Shown: piece after piece, positions 31,664 through 39,542 of the stretch
How positions within the stretch are numbered: the stretch's first letter is position 1
Layout of the letters: each line of letters starts with the position of its first letter
Assembly (NCBI GenBank): GCA_919901915.1
Contig: CAKKQB010000053.1
Span: 200 to 39,741 of the forward strand
Direction: 5' to 3'
DNA from: Omnitrophica bacterium GWA2_41_15
Lineage (GTDB): Bacteria; Omnitrophota; Gorgyraeia; Gygaellales; Profunditerraquicolaceae
DNA: 39,542 bases
Notes under the pieces: model-generated
The model's database searches: none
Told to the model about the DNA's origin: nothing
The model's input: the letters and a program-made list of their open reading frames with translations, nothing else
Translations under genes and position numbers: made by a program

Positions 31664-32150
31664 TTTTTTCTATTAAGCTCGTAGTGGAACGGCCTTTAGC
31701 TAATTTTATTGTGAACACATTTCCGCCCTGGCCTTGCACGAAAGAAGAGCCTATTATATTGTTTTTCTGCCAATCTGAGCCTTTGATGAGTATATCCGGA
31801 TTAAGTAATTTTATAATCTTAAGCGGTGTATCTTCTTTAAACGCGGTAACGTAATTTACGCTTTCCAGCCCCGCGATTGTCAGAAGCCTGTCTTTTTGGG
31901 GAATAATAGGCCGAAACTTGCCTTTTAGCCTTCTCACAGAGCTGTCGCTGTTTATAGCTACAACTAAAATATCGCCTTTTCTTTTAGCCTCTTCTAAATA
32001 TTTAACGTGGCCCCAGTGCAGTAAATCAAAACAGCCATTGGTAAAAACAACCCGTTTGCCTTGGGATTTTAACCGGTAAATTATTTTTTTTAATTCCGCG
32101 AGGCTTTTTATTTTACTTCTTGACAAAGCTCTTGTTCTACGAGTTCGCAT
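31638..32150 (-). CDS. rfaE2: D-glycero-beta-D-manno-heptose 1-phosphate adenylyltransferase (RfaE2 type)
   Basis: A 170-residue single-domain nucleotidyltransferase. VVFTNGCFDLLHWGHVKYLEEAK contains the HxGH motif. INSDSSVRRLKG, RPIIPQKDRL and KGRSTTSLIEKI complete the family pattern. It makes ADP-heptose for the LPS core; the kinase (RfaE1) is not in the window. The start overlaps gmhA by 43 bases without a Shine-Dalgarno; a TTG at 32126 is an alternative. Confidence 0.92.
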   Translation of the reverse strand: MRTRRTRALSRSKIKSLAELKKIIYRLKSQGKRVVFTNGCFDLLHWGHVKYLEEAKRKGDILVVAINSDSSVRRLKGKFRPIIPQKDRLLTIAGLESVNYVTAFKEDTPLKIIKLLNPDILIKGSDWQKNNIIGSSFVQGQGGNVFTIKLAKGRSTTSLIEKIAKSLQLS

Positions 32151-32686
32151 ATAATATGGCCTATGGTGATATGCGCTTCCTGAATTCGGGCAGTTACAGA
32201 TGATGGAACCAGCAAAGATAAATCCGCGAGCTTTGCTAATTCTTCTCCTCCCGAGCCAGTTAAGGCAATTGTTTTTATGCCCATTTTTTGGGCTTGTTTT
32301 ATGCCTAAAGTAACATTTTTTGCTTTGCCGCTTGTGGATAAGCCTATCGCGATGTCATTTTTTTTGCCTAGGGCCTCAATCTGGCGCGCGAAGATTATTT
32401 CATAACCGTAATCATTCGCCAGAGATGTTAAAACAGAAGTATTTGTGGTAAGCGAAATCGCGGCTAAAGCGGTTCTGTCTTTTTTGAACCTGCCTACAAA
32501 TTCAGCGGCAATATGCTGACTGTCGCTGGCCGAACCTCCATTGCCAAAAATAATTACTTTGCCGTTTTTCTTAAGACAATCGATTACTGCTTGAGCGATA
32601 TCAAGAATATGAGTAATATTCTCGCGCAACAGCTCTTCCTTAACTTGAATACTTTCTAATAATATGTCCTTAATTTTTTCTCTCAT
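32108..32686 (-). CDS. gmhA: Sedoheptulose-7-phosphate isomerase
   Basis: A 192-residue SIS-fold protein. FGNGGSASDSQHIAAEFVGRF, AISLTTNTSVLTSLANDYGYE, IGLSTSGKAKNV and IQEAHITIGHIICE are GmhA hallmarks, including the His and Glu active-site residues. It converts sedoheptulose 7-phosphate to D-glycero-D-manno-heptose 7-phosphate, the first step of ADP-heptose synthesis, with rfaE2 next. It is first in the gmhA-rfaE2-thiD2-thiE-thiC run. Confidence 0.95.
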   Translation of the reverse strand: MREKIKDILLESIQVKEELLRENITHILDIAQAVIDCLKKNGKVIIFGNGGSASDSQHIAAEFVGRFKKDRTALAAISLTTNTSVLTSLANDYGYEIIFARQIEALGKKNDIAIGLSTSGKAKNVTLGIKQAQKMGIKTIALTGSGGEELAKLADLSLLVPSSVTARIQEAHITIGHIICELVEQELCQEVK

Positions 32687-32753
32687 ATAATCCTCATTAA
32701 TGCTATGGTTCGATTTTTTAGGTTCGGCTTCCTATCTGAATTCACTGACATCT

Positions 32754-32832
32754 AAGATTTCTCCCTTCGGTCGAAATGACAGTTTGAGATTGAGCCTTGT
32801 CACATTTCGAGGAGCGAAGCGACGAGAAATCT
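32754..32832. repeat. Inverted repeat, AGATTTCTC...TCGAAATGACA type
   Basis: Left arm 32754-32782 (AGATTTCTC, CCTTCGG, TCGAAATGACA) and right arm 32797-32832 (its reverse complement, with a longer GAGGAGCGAAGCGAC middle). It is a dispersed repeat filling the spacer between the phosphofructokinase stop and gmhA. GGTTCGGCTTCC just outside (32721-32732) recurs, inverted, inside the TIM-enolase gene. Confidence 0.65.
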
Positions 32833-32851
32833 TTCCCACTAGCCGAAGCTG

Positions 32852-33886
32852 TTATTTAAAGAATACCTTGGCGACATCGTAGAGATCCATATCTACTGTC
32901 TTTAGAACTCGTACTGCTTCCTCAATCGGAACATCTATAATTTTTGCGCCTGCTAAAGCAACCATCCTGCCGTATTTTTTATCTTTTACTAATTCTATCG
33001 CTTTTACTCCGAATCTCGTGCCTAAAATTCTGTCAAACGCGGTTGGTGTTCCGCCTCTTTGAATATGGCCGAGGACGCTCACCCTTGTTTCATAACCTGT
33101 TTTTTTCTCTATTTCTTTTGCCAGGGCTTCACCGATGCCGCCTAGCCTGACATGTCCGAACGCGTCTAAATTTTGCTCTTGAAGAACTGCCGCGCCTTTT
33201 TTAAATTGGGCGCCTTCCGCCACCACTATGATACTAAATATTTTTCCCCTGCTATGCCTTTTTTCTATGGCCGCGCAAACTTCGTCAATATCAATGGGGA
33301 TTTCAGGAATCAGAATCATATCCGCGCCACCCGCGATTCCGGCTTCTACCGCGATCCAGCCAGCGTGCCTGCCCATAATTTCAACGACAATAATACGATG
33401 ATGACTTTCCGCGGTCGTATGCAACCTGTCAATGCACTCCATAGCAATATTTATTGCTGTGTCGAATCCGAAAGTGTAATCTGTGGCAGAAAGGTCATTA
33501 TCTATGGTTTTGGGCACGCCTATAACATTTGCGATGTTGTCTTTAACTAATTTTGCCGCTACTCCTAAGGTGTCTTCTCCTCCGACCGCGATTAACGCGT
33601 CAAGGCCAAGTTTCTTGTAATTATCTTTTAGTTTTTGCAAATCACCTTCTTTTTTATACGGATTTGTCCTGCTTGTGCCTAAAATTGTCCCACCCTTAGG
33701 CAGTATCCCTGAAACAGTTTCGATGTTTAATGGTTGTGTATCAAGCTCAACCAAGCCTTTCCACCCATTTTTGATACCAATAATCTCGTATCCTTCATTA
33801 GCGCCCTTTCTAACGACTGCCCTAATTACGGGATTTAATCCCGGGCAATCGCCGCCGCCTGTAAGTATGCCTATTTTTATTGCCAT
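32852..33886 (-). CDS. 6-phosphofructokinase, probably pyrophosphate-dependent
   Basis: A 344-residue protein with GGAGGT six bases before the ATG. TGGGDCPGLNPVI, VGGEDT (102-106), PKTIDND (125-131), MGRHAGWIA and HIQRGGTPTAFDR are PfkA-family motifs. Two positions point to PPi as phosphoryl donor: Asp105 where ATP enzymes have Gly (GGDG), and Lys126 in PKTIDND where ATP enzymes have Gly (PGTIDND). The reaction would then be reversible F6P/FBP interconversion. That fits the PPDK fused in region 1, since PPDK makes PPi in the gluconeogenic direction. Confidence 0.92.
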   Translation of the reverse strand: MAIKIGILTGGGDCPGLNPVIRAVVRKGANEGYEIIGIKNGWKGLVELDTQPLNIETVSGILPKGGTILGTSRTNPYKKEGDLQKLKDNYKKLGLDALIAVGGEDTLGVAAKLVKDNIANVIGVPKTIDNDLSATDYTFGFDTAINIAMECIDRLHTTAESHHRIIVVEIMGRHAGWIAVEAGIAGGADMILIPEIPIDIDEVCAAIEKRHSRGKIFSIIVVAEGAQFKKGAAVLQEQNLDAFGHVRLGGIGEALAKEIEKKTGYETRVSVLGHIQRGGTPTAFDRILGTRFGVKAIELVKDKKYGRMVALAGAKIIDVPIEEAVRVLKTVDMDLYDVAKVFFK

Positions 33887-33927
33887 GTTTTAACCTCCGT
33901 ATAAGCTCTGTCAGATAGTTGACACTG

Positions 33928-33943
33928 AGCCCGGATGGGCTCG
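33928..33943. other. Short hairpin upstream of phosphofructokinase
   Basis: GAGCCC and GGGCTC enclose a GGAT loop in the spacer between accC and phosphofructokinase. The flanking GTCATTACGAGCCC resembles the GTCATTGCGAGC repeat near 35415, so this is probably a repeat remnant. No T-tract follows. Confidence 0.4.
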
Positions 33944-33966
33944 TAATGACACTTTTTCAGGGTAAA

Positions 33967-35316
33967 CTAAATAACAGTCTCTAGCATTTCATTAACAAAA
34001 TGAGTTGAAAAATCGCCTTTTAAAAATAAAGGGTTTTCCATTACTTTAATATGAAATGGTATGGTTGTTTTTATCGGCGCGATATGAAATTCATTTAAAG
34101 CCCTCTGCATTATTTTTATTGCCTGCTGGCGGTTATTTCCGTATGTTATCAATTTAGCCAGCAAAGAATCGTAGTGCGGGGGAACTTCGTATCCTGAATA
34201 GATATGCGTATCAACCCTTACTCCCGGGCCGCCCGGCAGATAAAGCGATTCTATTTTTCCGGGACAGGGCATAAAATTATTTTCGGAATCTTCCGCGTTA
34301 ATGCGGCATTCAATAGCGACTCCTTTAGTCTGAATTTTATCCTGTTGTATTTTTAGGTGTTCTCCGAATGCCACACGAAATTGTTCTTTAATTAAGTCTA
34401 TTCCGGTTACCATTTCAGTAACAGGATGTTCAACCTGAATCCGGGTATTCATTTCCATAAAATAAAAATTGCCGCTTTTATCTAACAAGAATTCAATTGT
34501 GCCCGCGCTTACGTAACCAACAGATTTGGCGCCCTTTAATGCCGCTTCGCCTAAGCGCTTGCGAAGCTTATCGTCTAAACCCGGCGAAGGAGATTCCTCT
34601 AGCAACTTTTGGTGTTTTCGTTGTATACTGCAATCTCTTTCTCCAAGATGAACGATGTGCCCATATTTATCTCCTAATATCTGTATTTCGATATGGCGGG
34701 GTTTTACGATATATTTCTCAATATAAACACTGGGATTGCCGAAATTTGCTTCTGCTTCTGCTTGGGCAGTCATAAGGCTTGAAACCAGGGTTAAATCATT
34801 ATGGCATATCCGCATGCCTTTACCGCCGCCGCCAGCAGTCGCTTTAATAATTATAGGATAGCCTATGGTTTTAGCTATTTTTAGCGCTTCTTCTTTATTT
34901 TTAATTATGGACGCGCTGCCGTTAATTATGGGCAGTCCTGCTTTTTGCATAGCAGAACGCGCTGCCATTTTATCGCCCATAAGCCGGATATTTTTAGGAG
35001 TTGGGCCTATAAAGGTTATCTTACAGGATTCGCAGATTTCAGCAAAGTGAGAATTTTCAGCTAAAAAACCATAACCGGGATGTATCGCTTCCACATCGGT
35101 TATTTCTGCGGCGCTTATTATCGCGGGGATATTTAAGTAACTATTCGCGCTGGCTGGCCGACCGATACAAACAGCTTCATCGGCAAAGCGCACGTGTAAG
35201 GAATTCTTGTCCGCTTCAGAATAAACAGCTACGGTACGAATTCCTAGTTCGCGGCAGGCGCGAATTATTCTAAGGGCTATTTCGCCCCGGTTAGCAATTA
35301 ATATTTTAGAAAACAT
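33967..35316 (-). CDS. accC: Biotin carboxylase subunit of acetyl-CoA carboxylase
   Basis: A 449-residue protein of normal length. [22 protein letters not shown] opens the protein. GGGGKGMR (ATP-grasp loop), [53 protein letters not shown] and [17 protein letters not shown] are all intact. It carboxylates biotin on AccB, the first step of fatty-acid synthesis. accB lies upstream, separated by a 231-base repeat-filled spacer; accA/accD are not here. Confidence 0.97.
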   Translation of the reverse strand: MFSKILIANRGEIALRIIRACRELGIRTVAVYSEADKNSLHVRFADEAVCIGRPASANSYLNIPAIISAAEITDVEAIHPGYGFLAENSHFAEICESCKITFIGPTPKNIRLMGDKMAARSAMQKAGLPIINGSASIIKNKEEALKIAKTIGYPIIIKATAGGGGKGMRICHNDLTLVSSLMTAQAEAEANFGNPSVYIEKYIVKPRHIEIQILGDKYGHIVHLGERDCSIQRKHQKLLEESPSPGLDDKLRKRLGEAALKGAKSVGYVSAGTIEFLLDKSGNFYFMEMNTRIQVEHPVTEMVTGIDLIKEQFRVAFGEHLKIQQDKIQTKGVAIECRINAEDSENNFMPCPGKIESLYLPGGPGVRVDTHIYSGYEVPPHYDSLLAKLITYGNNRQQAIKIMQRALNEFHIAPIKTTIPFHIKVMENPLFLKGDFSTHFVNEMLETVI

Positions 35317-35374
35317 TAACTTACTTGTATGTGTAGTGTTTTATTAGTGTCTTTTTTTAGCTGTGCCGCAATTC

Positions 35375-35490
35375 CTATCGTGTCATTCAGACTGCGTCAC
35401 AATCCCTATCGTGTCATTGCGAGCCCGCCGAAGGCGGGCGTGGCAATCTTTTTTTGACGAAGAAAATTAAAAAGATTGTTTCGCTGACAC
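35375..35490. repeat. Dispersed GTCATTGCGAGC...GTGGCAATCTTTTT repeat
   Basis: The unit GTCATTGCGAGCCCGCCGAAGGCGGGCGTGGCAATC carries an internal GCCCGCC/GGCGGGC hairpin. TTTTTTT follows, and then the inverted AAAAAGATTGTTTCGCTGACAC. ATCCCTATCGTGTCATT occurs in two partial copies before it. It lies between accB and accC and may form a hairpin within the operon mRNA. Confidence 0.6.
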
Positions 35491-35499
35491 AAACACTTC

Positions 35500-35540
35500 T
35501 TTAGATCCCTCGGCTCCCTTCGGTCGCTCGGGATGACAAA
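35500..35540. repeat. REP-like TTCGGTCGCTCGGGATGAC repeat
   Basis: A 41-base copy that appears identical to the one at 23192-23232, ending 7 bases from the accB stop codon. Confidence 0.8.
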
Positions 35541-35547
35541 AAGTGGG

Positions 35548-36003
35548 TTAAATTGGTTCAATAAGAAAAAGCGGTTGTCCAAATTCAATTGGTTCAGCAT
35601 TACCAACAAAGACTTCTAAAACAGTCCCTTTAATTTCAGATTTTATTTCATTCATTAGTTTCATTGCTTCAATGATGCAGATAACCTGGCCCGCTTCAAC
35701 AGTAGAGCCCATTTCAACATACGGCGGAGACTCTGGAGAAGGCGAGCGGTAAAATGTCCCTACCATGGGGGATTTAATCTCGATTGTTTTTATATTTGAT
35801 TTTTCCGCAACCTCTGAAATTTGTTTTGATGTTGTTTCAGGCGCATTTTGCCTCTCAACTATTATCGGTCCGCCGTTAAATCCTTCGGCCATTGAGCCGG
35901 TTTTTTTTAACCTAATGCGCATGCCGTCCTTCTCCACCTCTAATTCCGCGAGACTGTTTTCATTCATCAGGTTTATCATTTCTTTTATTTCTTTTATATT
36001 CAT
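35548..36003 (-). CDS. accB: Biotin carboxyl carrier protein of acetyl-CoA carboxylase
   Basis: A 151-residue protein. The N-terminal ~45 residues (IKEIKEMINLMNENSLAELEVE) are the usual BCCP helix region. A linker follows, then a biotinyl domain opening SPMVGTFYRSPSPESPPYV, with EAMKLMNEI holding the biotin-accepting Lys near 118. It overlaps the efp stop by 4 bases, giving the common efp-accB-accC order. Confidence 0.95.
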   Translation of the reverse strand: MNIKEIKEMINLMNENSLAELEVEKDGMRIRLKKTGSMAEGFNGGPIIVERQNAPETTSKQISEVAEKSNIKTIEIKSPMVGTFYRSPSPESPPYVEMGSTVEAGQVICIIEAMKLMNEIKSEIKGTVLEVFVGNAEPIEFGQPLFLIEPI

Positions 36004-36569
36004 TTTACATTGGCCCTTTCCACATATTGGCTTACGCGCGTATCTACCTTGATTGTGTCTCCTTCATTAATAAAAAGGGGGACCTGAATAATTGCCCCTG
36101 ACTCTAATTCAGCGGGTTTAGTGCCGCTTTTAGCGGTATCTCCTTTTACCCCCGGGTCACTATGGGTAATCTTATATTCTACAAAATTAGGGAGATTGAT
36201 AGATAAGGTTTCTTGTTTGTAAAAATAACCGGTTAACTCGAGGTTGTCTTTTAGAAACTTTTTTTGGGCGCCAATATCATCTTCAGAAACAACTACTTCT
36301 TCAAAATTCTCTATGTCCATAAAATAATACATACCGCTGGATAAATATTGATATTGCAGTTTTCTTTCTTCAACGTATGCCTCTTCTATTTTTTCATCGC
36401 CTCTAAATGTCCTCTCTAAAACGTTGTTATTTTTAAAGTTCCGTATCTTTGCCCGTGTAAAGGCCGCCCCTTTACCGGGCTTTATATGTTGAGTTTCTAA
36501 AATAACAAATACTTGATTATCAATTAATAGGGTCAGCCCAGACTTCAGTTCATTTATTGACAAAGCCAC
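36000..36569 (-). CDS. efp: Elongation factor P
   Basis: A 189-residue, three-domain protein of standard size. HIKPGKGAAFTRAKIRN carries the loop-tip Lys33 that reaches the peptidyl-transferase centre and is modified in many bacteria. YLSSGMYYFMD, ITHSDPGVKGDTA and GAIIQVPLFINEGD are conserved blocks. It relieves ribosome stalling at poly-proline. It overlaps the upstream peptidase gene by 20 bases. No EF-P modifying enzyme is in the window. Confidence 0.97.
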   Translation of the reverse strand: MALSINELKSGLTLLIDNQVFVILETQHIKPGKGAAFTRAKIRNFKNNNVLERTFRGDEKIEEAYVEERKLQYQYLSSGMYYFMDIENFEEVVVSEDDIGAQKKFLKDNLELTGYFYKQETLSINLPNFVEYKITHSDPGVKGDTAKSGTKPAELESGAIIQVPLFINEGDTIKVDTRVSQYVERANVK

Positions 36570-37611
36570 TTAACACCTCGCATTCTTTCTTGTTTACCAA
36601 AACCATATCTTCTATTCTTATGCCAAATTTTCCGGGAATATAAATTGCCGGCTCAACAGTGAATACCATGCCCGCTTCTAATTCTATTTTTTCTCCGCCA
36701 GAAATAGTCGGCAGTTCATGTATTTCTAAACCTACGCCATGCCCAAGATTATGCCCAAAAAAATCAGCATAACCATTTTGGGCTATAAATTGCCGGCTTG
36801 CTTTATCAACTTCACTTATTAATCGACCCGGCGAAGCTATTTTTATTGCCTGTTCTTGCGCCTTTAAAACTATATCATAAATCTTCTGGGCAAGAAAATC
36901 TATTTTACCTAAAAAAAAGACTCGTGTCAAGTCAGATTTATAACCTTTATATTCAACACCAATATCAATTAATACCGGTTCGGAGTTTTTAATCTTTTTT
37001 TCTGATGAGCGATGATGTGGGAAACTTGAATTTGGGCCTGAGGCAACTATTATATCAAAGGCCTCGTCTTGCCCGCCATGGTATCTGATAAACCGCGCTA
37101 ATTCCGCGGCAATTTCAAGTTCTTTTTGGCCGGGTTTTATAAAACTTTTTATAAATTCAAGGGCCTTGTCGGTTATCTTTATTGCTTCCCTTATATTTTC
37201 TAATTCTTGCGGTTCTTTGAATTGCCTTAATTCTTCGATCAGGCTATGGCTGTTAACTAAGCAGGCCTTTTTATTAAGAGTCTTTTTAATCTTTTCATAT
37301 TCAGCAAATGGCAGGTATCTCTCTTCAAAGCCAACGCGCTTTAGCCCAAGGTCAAGCGCGGTTTGAGCGATCAGCCTAAAAACAGAACCATTTGTTTTCT
37401 TTAAGGTAAATGCTTTTTTAAGTTTTTCTTTTGTCTCTTCGATGTATCTTGAATCGGTAAAATAGACGTTTCCTTTTTTTGAAATCAAAAGATAGGAATC
37501 GCGGCTTATAAATTCAACAAGGTAGGATATATTGGCTGGCAAAGAGACGATAAGACCGTCTAAATTTTCTTGTTCTAATTTTAGAAAAAGCTTTTTTACG
37601 CGTGAATTCAT
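36550..37611 (-). CDS. Xaa-Pro aminopeptidase-like M24 metallopeptidase
   Basis: A 353-residue protein. A creatinase-like N-domain (~1-125) is followed by the pita-bread domain with metal ligands in LIDIGVEYKGYKSDLTR, GHNLGHGVGLEIHE, VFTVEPAIYIPG and GIRIEDM. It removes N-terminal residues next to proline. The order aroQ-pepP-efp-accB-accC is widely seen, especially in Firmicutes. PepQ-type dipeptidase activity cannot be excluded. Confidence 0.93.
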   Translation of the reverse strand: MNSRVKKLFLKLEQENLDGLIVSLPANISYLVEFISRDSYLLISKKGNVYFTDSRYIEETKEKLKKAFTLKKTNGSVFRLIAQTALDLGLKRVGFEERYLPFAEYEKIKKTLNKKACLVNSHSLIEELRQFKEPQELENIREAIKITDKALEFIKSFIKPGQKELEIAAELARFIRYHGGQDEAFDIIVASGPNSSFPHHRSSEKKIKNSEPVLIDIGVEYKGYKSDLTRVFFLGKIDFLAQKIYDIVLKAQEQAIKIASPGRLISEVDKASRQFIAQNGYADFFGHNLGHGVGLEIHELPTISGGEKIELEAGMVFTVEPAIYIPGKFGIRIEDMVLVNKKECEVLSGFVNK

Positions 37612-37640
37612 TGATTATTAAAACGTAAAATCGCGTTTCT

Positions 37641-37658
37641 GGGCGGGCAAGCCCGCCC
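37641..37658. repeat. GGGCGGGCAAGCCCGCCC palindrome
   Basis: An 18-base perfect palindrome identical to the cores at 16234-16251 and 16299-16316, in the 50-base spacer between aroQ and the Xaa-Pro peptidase gene. Confidence 0.75.
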
Positions 37659-37661
37659 TTT

Positions 37662-38102
37662 TTATTTATGAATCAAATCTAATAACGCTTCGAGGCCTAA
37701 AATATAACTTTTAGCGCCAAACCCCATAATCGTTCCCTGGACAACCGGACTAATCAGCGATTTTTGCCTGAATTCCTCGCGAGAATAAATATTAGAAAGA
37801 TGCACTTCTACGGTAAGCATATTGGCGGCGGCAATAGCATCTCTAATCGCGACACTCGTATGCGTATAAGCGGCGGGATTTATCAATAACGCGCTATATT
37901 TAGCCTTGCTTTTGCCTATCAAATCTACTATCTCCCCTTCATGATTAGACTGAACAATTTTAAGGTTTACCTTTTTTTTCTTGGCAACCTTGATTAGTTC
38001 ATTGTTTATCTGTTTAAGGGTTATCCTGCCATATACCGCCGGTTCCCTTTGCCCTAATAAATTCAGGTTAGGGCCGTGGATGACGAGAATTTTTTTTAGC
38101 AT
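37662..38102 (-). CDS. aroQ: 3-dehydroquinate dehydratase, type II
   Basis: A 146-residue protein of the small type II class. [19 protein letters not shown] includes catalytic Tyr24, [15 protein letters not shown] is the substrate loop, and [15 protein letters not shown] has catalytic His101. It dehydrates 3-dehydroquinate to 3-dehydroshikimate, one step after AroB. It heads the aroQ-pepP-efp-accB-accC series. Confidence 0.97.
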   Translation of the reverse strand: MLKKILVIHGPNLNLLGQREPAVYGRITLKQINNELIKVAKKKKVNLKIVQSNHEGEIVDLIGKSKAKYSALLINPAAYTHTSVAIRDAIAAANMLTVEVHLSNIYSREEFRQKSLISPVVQGTIMGFGAKSYILGLEALLDLIHK

Positions 38103-38109
38103 ATATTTT

Positions 38110-38144
38110 ACGGTAGAGACGAGGCATTGCCTCGTCTCTACCGT
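38110..38144. terminator. Perfect 16-bp stem-loop after the propeller gene
   Basis: Arms ACGGTAGAGACGAGGC and GCCTCGTCTCTACCGT with an ATT loop, two bases after the propeller gene stop codon. No T-tract follows on the minus strand. It could end the transcript by another route or be a REP-type repeat. Confidence 0.5.
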
Positions 38145-38146
38145 GA

Positions 38147-39542
38147 TTAACTATTACAACCAAAAAAAATAGCGTTATTATTATCGGATTCGTTATCTGT
38201 TAATTTCTTAACAGTACTACTTGCGTAACCAACCATGTAAATATTCTTCCCACTTACAGCCAAAGCTCCGGGTGGATAGCCTGGTAACCATTGACCCCAT
38301 CTTAATCTAGGCATGTCGCCAGCATCAGTAATTTTTACGACAAAAGGACCCCCCCCAATGTAATCGGGCGGTGTCTGACTGTTCCATTTAATGGCAGTTT
38401 CTCCTAACCAGCTAGTATAACCAGTAGTCCATCCGCCAGCATAGATTGAGTTGCCTCTCACGGCTAAACAGCTAACACGCTCTGCTTCTTCTTTTCCTCC
38501 CAACCATTGGCCCCAGCCTAAGTTAGGTTCCCATCTAGATGTGGTAGTATTAAAATTATCAATGATTTTTACGACAAAACCTTCATCATTACCAGAATGT
38601 AGGGTTTGCCAGGAAATTTTTTCTTCCCCAGCCCATGGATTAGAACTAAAAGACCCCCCACCTACGTAGATGCTATTGTTAACCTTGTTCACAACTAAAT
38701 CATGAACAAAATCACGTTTTTCTCCTCCTAACCATTGAATCCAATCTAATCTAGATGTAGTGATAGTATCAGTAACTCTTATGATAAATACTTCACCGCC
38801 GCCGCTGTTTGTACCATACTCATGGGGTCTTTCTGTTTCCCATGTAAAGGCTCCACCCCCAATACCTCCGCTCACGTAGATGCCGCAATTTTTTTCATTT
38901 ATAGCCAAAATGCAAGTAACGCCATAAGTGGGTGAATATCCTATCAAGTCTAACCATTGGCCCCATTTTAATGTAGGTGAAGCGCCACCATCAGTGATTT
39001 TTACGACAAATAGTTTCAATTTTTTATTAACATTATCGCCCTTCCAGGAAATTCCATCTTCTCCATCTTCCCCGCCCCATGTAGAACTTTGAGATCTCCC
39101 GCTAACGTAGATATCGTCGTTCTTTTCATTTATAGCTAAGTCATAAACATAGTCAAAATTCGCCCCCCCTAACCATTGCCCCCAGACAGGTTTAGGCGTA
39201 GTGCCATTATCAGTGATTTTTATAACAAATCCTTCGACATATCCACTGTGTGTGCCGTACCAAGCAATATTTTTCTCATTGCCCGCATCCGTGTTTTTAT
39301 TCTTAGCATTATCCCATGGAACAGAATTACTAGCAGGGCTAGCAGAATATCCGCCAATGTAAATGTTATAACCCTTTACAACTAAGGCAGTAACAAAGTC
39401 ACCGGAACTTCCTCCTAAATATTGACCCCATGGGAGTGAAGTCGTAGAACCATTATCAGTAATCCTTACGATGGATCCTTCTGCATAGATGGATCCTTCT
39501 GCATAGTTGGGACTGTCTGTACCACACTTTTTAATAATACCT
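38147..39542 (-). CDS. Repeat-rich, beta-propeller-like protein (5'-truncated by the window edge)
   Basis: At least 464 residues; the frame is open through the window edge, so the N-terminus is missing. A TTG at 39019 would give 290 residues but breaks a repeat, so I reject it. Six units of ~60-75 residues repeat: W-G-Q-[WY]-L-G-G, then V-x-D/C-L-A-[IV], IYVGG/IYVSG, a Trp-rich loop, and [FI]VVKITD. This resembles SBBP-type propeller repeats of surface or exported proteins. A short in-frame duplication ([10 protein letters not shown]) lies near 39475-39505. The C-terminus ends FFGCNS with no obvious anchor. The function is unknown; adhesion or surface display is plausible. Confidence 0.72.
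   Translation of the reverse strand, partial: GIIKKCGTDSPNYAEGSIYAEGSIVRITDNGSTTSLPWGQYLGGSSGDFVTALVVKGYNIYIGGYSASPASNSVPWDNAKNKNTDAGNEKNIAWYGTHSGYVEGFVIKITDNGTTPKPVWGQWLGGANFDYVYDLAINEKNDDIYVSGRSQSSTWGGEDGEDGISWKGDNVNKKLKLFVVKITDGGASPTLKWGQWLDLIGYSPTYGVTCILAINEKNCGIYVSGGIGGGAFTWETERPHEYGTNSGGGEVFIIRVTDTITTSRLDWIQWLGGEKRDFVHDLVVNKVNNSIYVGGGSFSSNPWAGEEKISWQTLHSGNDEGFVVKIIDNFNTTTSRWEPNLGWGQWLGGKEEAERVSCLAVRGNSIYAGGWTTGYTSWLGETAIKWNSQTPPDYIGGGPFVVKITDAGDMPRLRWGQWLPGYPPGALAVSGKNIYMVGYASSTVKKLTDNESDNNNAIFFGCNS

Noticed and set aside
31664-32150. Bifunctional HldE
   Set aside because: Only the adenylyltransferase half is present; the kinase domain is missing and gmhA lies directly upstream.
35406-35609. 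67-residue minus-strand ORF
   Set aside because: Composed of two dispersed repeats and the end of accB in another frame.

Overview
The window looks like chromosome from an uncultivated, diderm, PVC-superphylum bacterium, most probably Candidatus Omnitrophota (OP3). The reasons are a small basic protein starting MSIHPSL that resembles the family described from Chlamydiae, Verrucomicrobia and Planctomycetes; heptose genes (gmhA, rfaE2) and a GspB-like protein, which fit a two-membrane envelope; AT-leaning DNA; and intergenic spacers crowded with short palindromic repeats. The phylum call is inference. Every gene but one (the GspB-like gene) is on the minus strand.

Region 1 (200-15626) is the remarkable part. 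Three large minus-strand genes encode carbon-metabolism enzymes fused behind the same Sec-type signal peptide and the same ~320-residue N-terminal domain. All three end in a related ~65-residue C-terminal tail. In transcription order they carry class II fructose-bisphosphate aldolase; triosephosphate isomerase plus enolase; and a GlpX-like (class II FBPase) domain plus phosphoglycerate kinase plus pyruvate phosphate dikinase. Together they cover most of the pyruvate-to-fructose-6-phosphate route. GAPDH and phosphoglycerate mutase are absent from the window. A PilZ gene sits inside this group. A promoter, a structured leader and an intrinsic terminator lie ahead of the first gene and look like an attenuator or riboswitch. 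The signal peptides imply that much of central metabolism is exported, membrane-anchored or sorted into a compartment. I know of no described system like this.

Region 2 (15665-19500) holds a DUF2062 membrane protein, a PflA-like radical SAM protein, and a DUF4416/PilZ/zinc-ribbon operon. The zinc-ribbon promoter is back to back with the promoter of the GspB-like gene. A 265-bp MITE-like inverted-repeat element covers the start codon of the radical SAM gene.

Region 3 (19637-25989) holds aroB, an M50 protease, an SH3b protein, the small basic protein, a SPOR protein, a GAF/HD-GYP protein, a dGTPase and a metallophosphoesterase. Region 4 (26006-29262) holds an AAA ATPase, a HAMP/HD-GYP receptor and tRNA-Gly(CCC). 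Region 5 (29286-32686) is a tightly overlapping run gmhA-rfaE2-thiD2-thiE-thiC, in which thiD2 and thiE look like one fusion gene split at a run of nine A. Region 6 (32852-38102) holds a phosphofructokinase with PPi-type active-site residues, then accC, accB, efp, a Xaa-Pro peptidase and aroQ. Region 7 is a 5'-truncated gene for a repeat-rich, beta-propeller-like protein running off the window edge.

Cyclic-di-GMP (two PilZ, two HD-GYP proteins) and pyrophosphate-linked glycolysis (PPDK plus PPi-type PFK) are recurring themes. No stretch over 300 bases lacks a gene. The spacers are mostly palindromic repeats. In three of them the repeat runs from the stop codon of one gene to the start codon of the next.
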